Positions 49,853 through 59,855 of a stretch of 64,000 nt of DNA are shown here, piece by piece (the first letter of the stretch is position 1; every line of letters begins with the position of its first letter). The stretch is from contig NC_058337.1 of assembly GCF_905475395.1 (NCBI RefSeq), positions 70,452,368 to 70,516,367 on the forward strand. Reading direction: 5' to 3'. The position numbers and the translations under genes were made by a program. The notes beneath the pieces were generated by a model. It was given only the letters and a program-made list of their open reading frames with translations, searched no databases and was not told the origin of the DNA. The DNA comes from Chrysoperla carnea. Lineage: Eukaryota > Arthropoda > Insecta > Neuroptera > Chrysopidae.

Positions 49853-51424
49853 GTTTGATTACTGGGTTGTTCATAAAATACGTCGCACAATAAAGACTAA
49901 AATGATTTTTGTCTCCCTTCACAATTCTTTTCATTTTTGTATATCCTGTATCTAAAATTACGTCCAAATAAAAAATTTGATCTGCCTAACGCTGCAAATT
50001 GTAACGTTAGCCAGCCTATGCTTCCAGCTTTTTCTTATTTTGTAGGTATTTTATAAACAACCCAAAATAAAAGAACGGTCGTTTTTCGTTCCTTACTTTT
50101 CAAGATGTATAATTTATTTAAATAAGACAAATTTTTTATTTTAAAGTCATATTTCTAAGAAAAGGATTACTGCAAAAAAATAGATATCAAATTGAATATT
50201 CTTTTAGAGAACTCAGTGGCAAATTGTAATCCTATTATAGAACTAAGCTTATTAAAGTTTTAATATTTTAAGTAAAAAATAAACTCAATTGTCCTCCAAT
50301 TCAGTGTTTGGAGTAAAAATTGTAAATAGCCAAAAAAAAGAAGATTATTATTATCATAATTATTATAAAATTGTCATTAAAAATCATATTTTGCTTTGGT
50401 ATGCATTTGCTGAATTGTCGTATAGTTCCGTATTTCGTTTATCATTTGTAAAAAGGATAATCATGATATCAATCGATCATTATGATATCAATCGATCATT
50501 GTTTGTTTAATTTTTGCTTTAATGGATAAAGTAAATTCTTGATAAAAATTATGTTATATTATTTATAAACAAGAAAATTTCAAAACCTTTATTATTTCGA
50601 AACATCTCTTTTTTTTTATTTTCAGTACCTTGTATATGAAAATGTAAATATATTCTAAGACATTCAAATATATAATATAATTTTTTTAAATATACTGTTT
50701 TTTTTTTTGTTATTTATTGCACTTACGATTACGATTATTCATATACTCTTCAGGTTTCTAGTCAATTTGCTTAAAATCTTTTTTGGATTTTTTTATTGGG
50801 TTTCGTTATGTTTATATGTAAAATTTTAAATATCCGTTTAGAACATAGATTCATTTAAAATTTGGAATCATTAGAAAATTGAATAAATGACTTGATATTG
50901 GGAAGTTTTCATAACTGGTGTTAAGGAAATTAACTTTGGAATATAAAAGTGGCAAAGTAAATTTGATTTCTAGTGGAATCATTAACAAGTTAACTCGGTA
51001 TCGTCAATAGAGGCTTGATTTATACGGTGATGTTTATTCTGATAATAGGGAATATTCATGAAATTTAAATTTGGTTCAAATATTTTTTCCGTAACTTCAT
51101 TGGCTGAACATTTGAACTAAACCATTATTTTTTAGTAATTTTAAACTATTTCTAAAACGGAAATTCAAATTTTAAAACGGGCGTGACGTCATAGTAGGTC
51201 TTTTCAGACTTGTTGACATACTGTATGTTATTAATTACTTATATTTTGTAAAGTATTACCATGGATATATACTATACTTACTATATACGTGGGTATTACA
51301 GCTGTAGTAAACAGTACATTGAACTGCCACAAACTGACAGATCACATATTAATACGTCATCAACAGAGAGCGCTAAAAGGACTGCGTATAAATATCTCAA
51401 AATAATTCTCTATTTTAAATATTT

Positions 51425-51590
51425 TTTATACCATGTATATATGAAATATATCAAGGTATACTAAATTTAGTTCCAAGTTTGTAACGCTTAAAAATATTAA
51501 TGCTTCCAACAAAATTTTGTCTGTCTTAGAAACGAAATAAGATATAGAGCGGCAATTTTCATAACGTCGTTAATACGTACAAGTGAAGTC
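51425..51590 (+). repeat. Copy of the GTCTGTC-core repeat family (left end)
   Basis: Begins TTTTTTATACCATGTATATATG and runs through AAGGTATACTAAATTTAGTTCC, AAGTTTGTAACGCTTAAAAA and AACAAAATTTTGTCTGTC. It matches the copies at 50-430 and, inverted, at 7480-7900. The middle of the element is deleted or diverged. Confidence 0.75.
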
Positions 51591-51599
51591 AAGTTACAT

Positions 51600-52100
51600 A
51601 AGGTAGGTGAACTGGGTCTCGATTTTTAGCAATTTTCTTAAGAAGTACCCCCTAGACAAAATCGGGAAAAAGTTTTTGTTTCCAATTTCGATAAAATTCG
51701 GTATATAAGGTAATTTTGACCCAAAAAATACAAATTTATAGATCGATTGGATGCATAATTTTTGAGAAAATCGCTATTTGGGTCCAATTTTTTATTATAT
51801 CTCAAAAGCCATTGATCCAATCATTAAACAAACCCGATTTTTAGACTTTTTGGGTCAAAATTATCTTATATAATGAGTTTTATCGATATCGAAGCCATAA
51901 AAAAATTTTCGATTTTTTGAAATTTTTTCAAGGGGTACCCCTTAGAAAAAATAAAAAAAAAATCGAGAAAAAATTTTTTTCTCCGATTTCGATAAAACTC
52001 TGTAAGTAAGATAATTTTGACCCAACAAAAAAAAACAAAAATCGCGTTTATGGATCGATTAGATGCATAGTTTCTGAGAAAATCGAAAATCGCCAACAAT
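51600..52100. repeat. Cluster of GGTCAAAATTA repeats in alternating orientation
   Basis: Blocks such as GGTAATTTTGACCCAAAAA and TTTTTGGGTCAAAATTATCT, each next to a GATTTCGATAAAA or TTTTATCGATATCG block and an AAGGGGTACCCCTT-like block, occur at least three times in both orientations. A related single unit lies at about 3200-3420. The family is unknown; the units read like nested insertions or inverted duplications. Confidence 0.65.
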
Positions 52101-52796
52101 TCCATAATCAACATTGTCTTTACATGGTATTTCAACAATAAACTCAGTCAATTGTTTGTTGTCACTTGTTTACACTTAATTACAGCATTTTTAAACAGTA
52201 TTTATATTTTTTACTATGTTATAACGGTGTAAACAATGAATTAAATATATAAAAAAAAAACATTAATATTCCCTGTTGATTTTATGAAGGCAGCAACTTA
52301 ATATTACTTTTAAATTGAGTTAACTGGTTAGTTACTAGCTACTACTGGTTTCTATCGTTCGGTAAAAATGATTTTCGTGATTTTTTTCTGTAAATTTAGA
52401 CGATACATGCAGCAGAAGCATTTTCGACGCAAATGCTTAAAAACTTTTTTTGTGATTGTATTACTGCTTCTTCTTAGAATCACCCACTTCTGGATCAGCT
52501 GAAGTTCAATTTATTGTTTAAAATAACTATTTTCAAAGTTTTCAACCATTTTTTGGTCAGTAAAATATGACTTAAATTCAACGCAACCTTCCAGAACTAC
52601 TAGATTAAATGCTTTACGATTTTATAATTTTGATATACAACTTATTAGAAATATCGTATATGTTTATTCAGTCTATACGAAAAATGCTATAATTTGAGAT
52701 TTGAACCAAATCATAAAGAATAAACACTACATACATACACGATATAAATCAAGTAGATATAATATTACACGGATATCAAAGCATCTCAACCAAAAC

Positions 52797-52806
52797 TATT
52801 TCCTTT
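52797..52806 (+). promoter_or_regulatory. Probable 5' TOP start of RpL4
   Basis: ATTTCCTTTCG lies 70-80 nt upstream of the start codon, as expected for a terminal oligopyrimidine cap site of a ribosomal protein gene. A second pyrimidine-rich candidate (TCGCTCTAG) lies near 52826-52834, so the true cap site is uncertain. Confidence 0.4.
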
Positions 52807-52875
52807 CGTATGGCGGACTGTCGAGTTCGCTCTAGTTGTGTGAATTAAAAAAAGAAATTCGATAATAAGCCTATA

Positions 52876-55800
52876 ATGGTAAGTAAACAATTATTTATTT
52901 ACTGAATTTGATTTTATTTTTAAATTGTGCATATGAATTCGTTAAATTTTTGAGATTTAGTTACTTATTTTGTCATAAAATAAAAGAATTGGGCCACGTG
53001 TTTAATGTCGGCATGGCGTATGTTATGACTAAAAATTGGTAATATTTAATTAAGTTCAAACGTGTTTAACTAATTTAGGTTTAAAAAATATTACTTTATT
53101 CTTATATTATTTATTTTTAACTTTGTACTGGCTGGAGGTGGACGTAATATTAAGTTCTGACAGTCTTGTCAATAAAGAATTCGATTTGTACCATGCTTTC
53201 TAAAGCATGGTAGAAGAAAAACTCGTATAGCTAGGATAGTTAGTCATTATTTGTGAAGAATATTTAAAAGTTTATTTTGTTAATTTATTTTTATTATTTT
53301 AGGCATTGTGCGCTGCGCGACCGCTAGTCAGCGTATATTCTGAAAAAAATGAAGCAATTAAAGGCAACACTTTAGCATTGCCCGCTGTATTCAAAGCACC
53401 AATTCGTCCAGATGTTGTGAGCTTTGTTCATCAACAACTTGGTTTCAATCATCGTCAACCATACTGTGTAAGCAAAGAAGCTGGTCACCAAACATCAGCT
53501 GAATCATGGGGTACGGGACGTGCTGTAGCTCGTATTCCACGTGTGCGTGGTGGTGGTACTCATCGTTCAGGTCAGGGTGCTTTCGGTAACATGTGTCGTG
53601 GTGGACGTATGTTTGCACCAACCAAACCATGGCGCCGTTGGCATAGACGTGTTAATGTAAACCAACGTCGTTATGCTATTGTTAGTGCTATTGCTGCCAG
53701 TGGTGTACCCGCATTAGTTCAAAGCAAAGGTATTACAATTTAGATTTAAAGTTCCGTCTTCAAGAGTTACTTAATAGTGGATATTTTGTAGGTCACGTAG
53801 TTGATAACATCCCAGAATTACCGTTAGTGGTATCAGATAAAGTTCAGGAGCTCACAAAGACTAAACAAGCTGTGATCTTCTTGCGTCGTATTAAAGCATG
53901 GGCCGACATTCAAAAGGTAAAACATTTATTTGATATTTTAAATAAATCAAGTGAGATTTATGATTGCAACTATAATTGATCAAAACTATTTTCACATAAT
54001 TTATGATTTTGGTCGCAAATATATTTCATTTTAAAAAAGTAAATTACGAAAAAGTGGTGATTTCTTTATCGTATAAAGTTATCAGTTTCCAATTCGGTTT
54101 TTAAAAAAAGGAATAAAATCGAATTTAATACGATTTGTTATATGCTTAGTGAACGTTATTTCTAATACTTAATTCATTCGAAACTATCTTTGTCAATGTT
54201 AATTTGTTCATTGAAAACACGGATCTAGTAATTATAGTATGGATGTAGTATAAAGTCCTACTTTAGACGAGGGGGGTGTATTACTCAGGGAAGCAATGTG
54301 CCTACTTTTGATTGGTTAGTTAATAGTTGTAACACTAGGATTGAAGATTGAATATTCACTAAATTGAATAGAATATTATTGCGTTTAGGTTACTTATATC
54401 GTTGACAAAATTGTTTTAAAACAAGCATAAATACTTCACATATTGTCTTTACAAATTTTACATTTCTTTTGAATATAATATTATTTATGTTGTCCACATA
54501 CGTCAACCATATGTCAAACATGTTTCAAGCCTTTTTTAAAGAAGGCTTCGAGCATACTTTCAGCATGCGCCTAGTTAACAGCCAATAGAAAGTAGGCACA
54601 ATGATAACCTGCCTCTTCCCTCTGAGTGAGACTCATCCCACTCGGTTATACTCCATCCCTTTTAAAATATTCCTATATCCATGGTTGAAAAGTATGTCTA
54701 CGGCGTCTAAAGAGGAATTTGCTGAGCTACGTGCAATTAAAACACTACGGATTTTCACTAAATACAATAGACTTTGTTTGATAGTATGAAAAATGTCTTT
54801 ATTAATATCGGTACAATTATCTGACGAAAAATATTGGGTTTTTTTATTCAAAACAACTCATTTTGTTGTTGTTACGTGATGGAAAAAGGTTTAGATGCGC
54901 TGTGATAACACAAAAAGGTAGTACATACTTCGTATTGCAAGTACTGAAATGCCATTTGTATATGAGTTTTAGTGATTTGCCTACAACTTTTTCTGTGTAA
55001 CATCCTGCATTTATTTTTACGTTATCAAAATTTTTTTAGTTTGAAAATAGTATCATATGATGAGAAATTTCCTGAGCACTGGGTTATGATTTTACAATGA
55101 TTACCTGTTGACACCTGAATAATAACTCGTTTAAATTGATAATAAAATTAAATTTGATTCAAACTAATTATTTTGTTTCTTCTTTTTTTGTATAGGTATA
55201 CAAATCCCAAAGAATTCGTGCTGGAAAAGGTAAAATGCGTAATCGTCGTCGTATTCAACGTCGTGGTCCACTTATTGTGTACCATAAGGATCAAGTAAGT
55301 ATTGAATTTGATTTATAAATATTAACGTCCATAGAAATAAATAATAAATCTATTATCATTCTTAAAGTTAGTACGTGAAATATGACTAATGAACTTGTGC
55401 TTTTACATCGACATACGTTTGAAACAAAACAATTTTTTTTCAGAACAAAATAATTTAACGAAACTACGAATGAGCTACTTTAAAATTACAATAAATTTCA
55501 AAGCTGTTTTTCACATCTCCATTTTTATTTTTTAAATGGCAAAGCAAGCCATAGACTATAGTTCATGTTAAAATTATTCGGTGAAATGGCCCATCAGGAA
55601 TCATGTTGAAAAAGATCCTCCTATATGTAAAAGTAAGTTAAAGCACCATGCCGCAAAGAAATAAATCTGGTAACTTCGGTACAGGAAGTTAAAAAACATT
55701 TGATCTCGCGTCAATTTCCAAAGCCTTACGTGAAGTTCTATACAGCATTTATGTAATTTATTTCGAATACTTATGCAGAGTTAATATCCAGCAACGCCGT

Positions 55801-58207
55801 ACATATTTGCTGGTTTAGGGATGGTGCTTAAACTTATTTTTACATATAGGAGTTTCTTTTTCAACATGATTCATGGTGGGCCATTTCACCCGAAAAATTT
55901 GAGTATTTGGTATTGTAGTCTTATAATACGATTTATTATAACCCTAATTTTGATCATGAGATGGGGTGAAATTATTTTGAAATAAGTTCGCATTACCTTA
56001 GTTTGCACATAAACATTAAATGCTTGAAGTTCTCTTTGTTTTTTTACTTTGTTTTTGAAAGCATAGAAAAAAGGCGCAATTCCATTGAAGCAACACTGAA
56101 CGACATATCGCTCGATATTGGATGCCAAGTGTTGCCTCTTGAGGCGTGCGACAATGTGGCACAAAATTCAATTAAATGTCGCACGCGGACTTGTTGCCCC
56201 ATGTCGTATGCGCTTTGTTGTACATGAGTGTGGCATGCGGCTAAAGGAGACATATTTTTTTATCGCTTTGTGTTCCTTCTATTGAAAGACTGTGTATAGC
56301 ATGCGTCAATATCGCATGCTACATGTCGCTTCAGTGGAATTGCGCTTTTAGACTAACGTTAGGTTCTTTTAGGCATAACCCAAGTACCATTTTTTGTAGA
56401 AATTTTTTTAAATTAATTTTTTTTGCAAAAACAAATGCAGAAAATTTACAAGTATGATAATAGAATTATTTAAAATGATGATCCTTTTGGTCCGTGTTTA
56501 TGAACACTCTTGATTTTAAACTTAACCATTTCTGAAGTTAAATTTTATCCGTTTGAAAATAAATACTTCAAAAAACGTATTTTACAATGAAATAAATTTT
56601 TTCATAGGGTCTTCGTCGTGCATTCCGTAATATTCCAGGAATTGACTTAATAAACGTTGAACGTTTGAATGTTTTAAAACTTGCACCTGGTGGTCATGTA
56701 GGCCGTTTTATAATTTGGACAGAAAGTGCATTTAAACGATTAGACCAATTGTATGGAACATGGAAACGTACAGCTGTAGCCAAAAAAGGTTACAATCTTC
56801 CACAACCTAAAATGGCTAACACTGATTTGGCACGTTTATTGAAAGCTGATGAAATTCGTAAAGTTCTACGTGCTCCAAGGTTTGTATTTACTTGTTTAAC
56901 TTTTTACTAGCACAGTTCTCAATTATTAGAGCGTTCTCTTAAATATCAATTTGTAAATTTAGTTTTAAAGAAATCGGAAAAATAGATGCTTAATCCCACT
57001 TAAGCGTTTTGTTTCCTGAATCGTTAACGAAACCCTTTAGCTTTAGTAAAACTATCAATTCATATGATGAATACAATTATTATTCAGAGCATTGGACGAT
57101 GAATAATTAAGTGATTACATAATTGACACCTGAGTTAACCAAATAATCAAGAAAATGCCAGTTAAATTTTTTTGATTCCAGAATATTAATAGGTTTATTT
57201 TTTAATTGCAGGAAGAAGGTTGTACGCAGTGTACGCAAACTTAATCCATTGAAGAACACACGTGCACTTTTGAAACTCAATCCATATGCTGCTGTATTAA
57301 GACGCAAAGCAATCATTGCCCAATTGAAACGTAAAGAAGAACGTGCCGCATTATTAAGAAAGAAACTTGGTGTGAGTATATTTAGTATATTTTATACCAT
57401 TTGCATATTTTGAAATGATGAGTTTATTGGTCCGTGTTTATGAATATTTTTGATTTTAACATACCAATACTGAGCTTTTTTTTAAAAAAACGTCTTAATT
57501 ATTTTTATTCCTCAGTAAAGAGATGATTAATTGTATTTGTGTTTTATGATTAGGAACCAGAACCTGAAGAAGCAAAACGAGCAGCCTTACATAAAGAAAA
57601 GAGAAAGTTAGCAATTAAAAAAGCCAAGGCACTTAGACCTAAAAAACCAAAAGTAAAGAAAGTTGACAGAATAGCTGCTAAAAAAGTAGCCTCAGCCGCT
57701 AAACGTGCTGAATTTGCTGAAAAACGAGCTAAAATCTTAGCTGAAAAGAAAGGAGAACGAGCCGCTGCTAAAGCTGCAGTTATTGCTAAACGTAAAGCTA
57801 AAGAAGCATTATTAGCTGAAAAACAAAAGAAGAGTGAAGAACTTAGAGCTGCTGCCAAAGTAAAAGCCGAAGAAAAAGCAGTACGTAAAGCAGCATTAAG
57901 AGCAAAAGCTGCTGAAGCTAAAAAGAAGGCACGCGAAGAAGCAGCCAAAAAAGCCGCAGCCTTAGCAAAAGAAAAAGCAGCAGCTGCAGCAGCCGCCGCC
58001 GCTGAGAAAGCAAAAAAAGCTGCCACAGCAAAAAAATCTGCAACTTCAGCAAAAGGTAAAGGAGCAGCACCCGCCAAAGGTGCAGCACCCAAAAAAGACG
58101 CAAAACCAGCACCAGCCAAGGGAGCGAAACCAGCAGCAAAACCAGCTCCACAAAAATCTGCTTCAACAAAATCAGCACCAGCAAAACCGGCGCCAGCCAA
58201 GAAGTAG
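52876..58207 (+). CDS. RpL4: 60S ribosomal protein L4 (uL4) with long Lys/Ala tail
   Basis: Seven exons: 52876-52878 (ATG only), 53303-53729, 53792-53916, 55196-55294, 56608-56879, 57212-57371 and 57554-58207. They sum to 1740 nt, 579 residues. uL4 reaches into the peptide exit tunnel of the large ribosomal subunit. Seen: [17 protein letters not shown]; the universal loop with [55 protein letters not shown]; and [20 protein letters not shown]. These are all in place up to about residue 362. The last exon codes a 217-residue tail made almost only of Lys, Ala, Glu, Arg and Pro, ending in [10 protein letters not shown]. Human RPL4 has 427 residues and fly about 400, so the tail is unusually long and resembles a histone H1 tail. 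Introns 3-6 each contain a C/D snoRNA-like unit. AATAAA lies at 58287-58292. Confidence 0.97.
54295..54602. mobile_element. MITE with ~30-bp inverted ends, in RpL4 intron 3
   Basis: AATGTGCCTACTTTTGATTG at the left and its inverted, slightly changed copy ending in AAGTAGGCACAAT at the right bound about 308 bp of non-coding DNA. Pairing continues as TTAGTTAATA/TAGTTAACA. The family is not recognised. Confidence 0.7.
55053..55122 (+). ncRNA. Box C/D snoRNA candidate (family B), RpL4 intron 3
   Basis: Box C ATGATGA at 55057-55063 and box D CTGA at 55115-55118, with internal C'-like TGATTTT. Box D ends 77 nt before the 3' splice site. The unit shares TCATATGATGA, GAGCAYTGG, TGATTAC and TTGACACCTGA with the unit in intron 5, so the two are paralogues. 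The terminal stem is weak, and I could not identify an rRNA target. Confidence 0.65.
55570..55900. mobile_element. MITE with ~80-bp inverted repeats, in RpL4 intron 4
   Basis: GGTGAAATGGCCCATCAGGA with following sequence and its inverted copy (CATGGTGGGCCATTTCACCC) form arms of about 80 bp. They include TCATGTTGAAAAAG and CTCCTATATGTAAAA, around a ~170-bp centre without coding capacity. The arms are well matched, so it may be fairly young. Confidence 0.85.
56068..56350. mobile_element. MITE with AAAAGCGCAATTCC ends, in RpL4 intron 4
   Basis: AAAAGGCGCAATTCCATTGA at the left pairs with TCAGTGGAATTGCGCTTTTA at the right. The inside is rich in CGACAT/ATGTCG and GCATGC motifs. It is about 283 bp, non-coding, and lies about 120 bp upstream of the U18 unit in the same intron. 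Confidence 0.75.
56468..56543 (+). ncRNA. Box C/D snoRNA U18 (SNORD18), RpL4 intron 4
   Basis: Box C ATGATGA at 56475-56481, guide TTGGTCCGTGTTT at 56487-56499, D'-like ATGA directly after it, C'-like TGATTTT, and box D CTGA at 56532-56535. A six-pair terminal stem (ATTTAA with TTAAAT) closes the unit. The guide equals that of human U18, which pairs with AAACACGGACCAA in 28S rRNA and directs 2'-O-methylation of an adenosine (A1313 in human). The fifth base before D' pairs with the expected A. Box D ends 72 nt before the 3' splice site. Vertebrate U18 copies also lie in RPL4 introns. Confidence 0.93.
57060..57140 (+). ncRNA. Box C/D snoRNA candidate (family B), RpL4 intron 5
   Basis: Box C ATGATGA at 57064-57070 and box D CTGA at 57130-57133; box D ends 78 nt before the 3' splice site. 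It is a paralogue of the unit in intron 3, with the shared blocks GAGCATTGG, TGATTAC and TTGACACCTGA. The sequence before the D'-like ATGA differs in its last three bases from the intron 3 copy, so the two may guide different sites or one may be decaying. The target is unknown. Confidence 0.65.
57405..57483 (+). ncRNA. Box C/D snoRNA U18 (SNORD18), RpL4 intron 6
   Basis: Box C ATGATGA at 57415-57421, guide TTGGTCCGTGTTT at 57427-57439, D'-like ATGA, C'-like TGATTTT and box D CTGA at 57470-57473. This is the second U18 copy, with the same guide base for base. Box D ends 80 nt before the 3' splice site. The terminal stem is weaker than in the intron 4 copy. Confidence 0.92.
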
Positions 58208-58877
58208 ATTCTAAGATAATAATTTGGAAAAAAAAGAATTAAAAATCTAGCAATGTTTATATATGTTTATATAATTTATACGAATTAATAAAATCCTGTT
58301 TTTTTTATATGTAAAGTACTGTATTTATAAATAATATACAAATATATGAACTTGCTGGGTGAATTGTTTTGTAATTCCTTTCCTTGGTAAAATACTATTC
58401 TATTGGAATTTGTTTTAAGGTGAATAACGATTCTAAAATATTTGTCAAGGTTTTAAACGGTTGAAATTGTTTATACAGCAGTAAAAAAATGAATTCGATG
58501 CCTTTGAATATTTTACTGATTCTAACATCGGGAGAACAATGTTTGAAAAAAATAAGCACAAAATATAGTTACGTTATTTGATCATAGCGAAAACTCTTTT
58601 TTATAACAATAACAAAAAAGCTAATAGAAAAACTAATAGATTTGAAGTTGTTTCTGCAGAGTTGTGGCTGCCGGGCTTCAGCAACAAAAATTTAGGTAGG
58701 TCACCTATATATGAAGAGTCTGTGATGCTGGAGAAATAATTTGAATTTTATTAATGAGTAAAAAATTCTGCGTCGATATAAAGTTCAAAATGGCCGTGAT
58801 GGAAGCTGATTCTACAATAAATTCATGAAAAATAGATAACAGCATGAAAATATCTTAAAAACATAATTTATGAATAC

Positions 58878-58930
58878 GTTTTTATACCCTGTGTACATGT
58901 AATATATATCAAGGTATACTATAGGCCAAT
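58878..58930 (+). repeat. End fragment of the GTCTGTC-core repeat family
   Basis: TTTTATACCCTGTGTACATG followed by ATCAAGGTATACTATAGG matches the left end of the copy at 51425. Only about 50 bp are kept. Confidence 0.65.
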
Positions 58931-59574
58931 AGAATAACGGAAAAAGATGTGGCTTACGTGTTGTCGGTTATAGATCATCAGTGATTTTAATCTATGGAGG
59001 GGGATACTCGTCCGGAACCTGCGAACTGGGGTAATTATAGAAATTCGGCTAAAAATTTTATTTTACTTTCTTATAAGCGATGTAACTAGTAAATGGTGCA
59101 CTCTAGGGTACTGGTGCTATGGAAATTTTTGTTCTTTAGATGTTTTTCTAGAACTTCTAAAGAAAAAAAACAAATTTTTTGTTGCGAAAAAAGACCTAAA
59201 AAACGCTATTTTAATTGATTTTATTTGTTTGCAAATAATTGTTTTTAATAAAATTGACCCCTATATCCTGTAGCTGATACCTCAAAGAACAAAATTAGCT
59301 TTGGAACGTTCCATTCGATCTAATAGTTTTTGCACTATTCCATTTAGTTCAAGATGTCTGAAAAAAAAAAGTGATCGACTTTGAGCAGGCCACAAGGTCT
59401 GAGTTTTTAACCGATCGCAATCCGCTTGTCACAAAACGAAAGGGCAAAATTTCAATTTTATTTAGTAATTTTGTTGCCTTATACATATTCAATATGAAAA
59501 ACAATTACAGCGGTTTAAAAAACACCGAAAATTCCTTAGTTGCAAAATTAATTTTCTCAACGAATTTTCAACAA

Positions 59575-59855
59575 TAGAAGGATTTATGCTTTCACGGGAC
59601 AATCAAACTCATTAACCGTAGCAGGTGTCATTTTAGAATATAGATGGGACTATCATAAAACAATAATTGATTTAATTGGATAGGCAATACTAAAAAAACT
59701 ATTTTGTTGTCTTTATTTATAACAAAATAGTTATTTTAGTATTGCCTACTCAATTAAATCAATTATTGTTTTAGGATAGTTTCCCTCTATATTCTAAAGT
59801 GACATCTACTACGTTTAATGAGTTTGATTGGTCTGTGAATTCATAAATCCTTCTA
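59575..59855. mobile_element. Near-complete palindrome, ~280-bp foldback MITE
   Basis: TAGAAGGATTTATG at the left and CATAAATCCTTCTA at the right start two ~135-bp arms that pair almost throughout (CAATCAAACTCATTAA; AATAATTGATTTAATTG; ACTATTTTGTT), with only a ~15-bp loop near 59715. It is flanked by TA, as for Tc1/mariner-type insertions. It is non-coding. Confidence 0.88.

Larger units (their letters stand above)
49853..52875. other. Intergenic space between DCAF1 and RpL4
   Basis: About 3 kb holding the DCAF1 3' UTR, dispersed repeats (51425-52100) and the RpL4 promoter. No coding sequence is recognised. The open frame at 51261-51464 overlaps repeat sequence. Confidence 0.6.

Noticed and set aside
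57550-58200. 216-codon open frame on the minus strand, rich in Ala and Phe
   Set aside because: It is the antisense shadow of the Lys/Ala-rich last exon of RpL4; the open frame follows from codon bias, and no domain fits.
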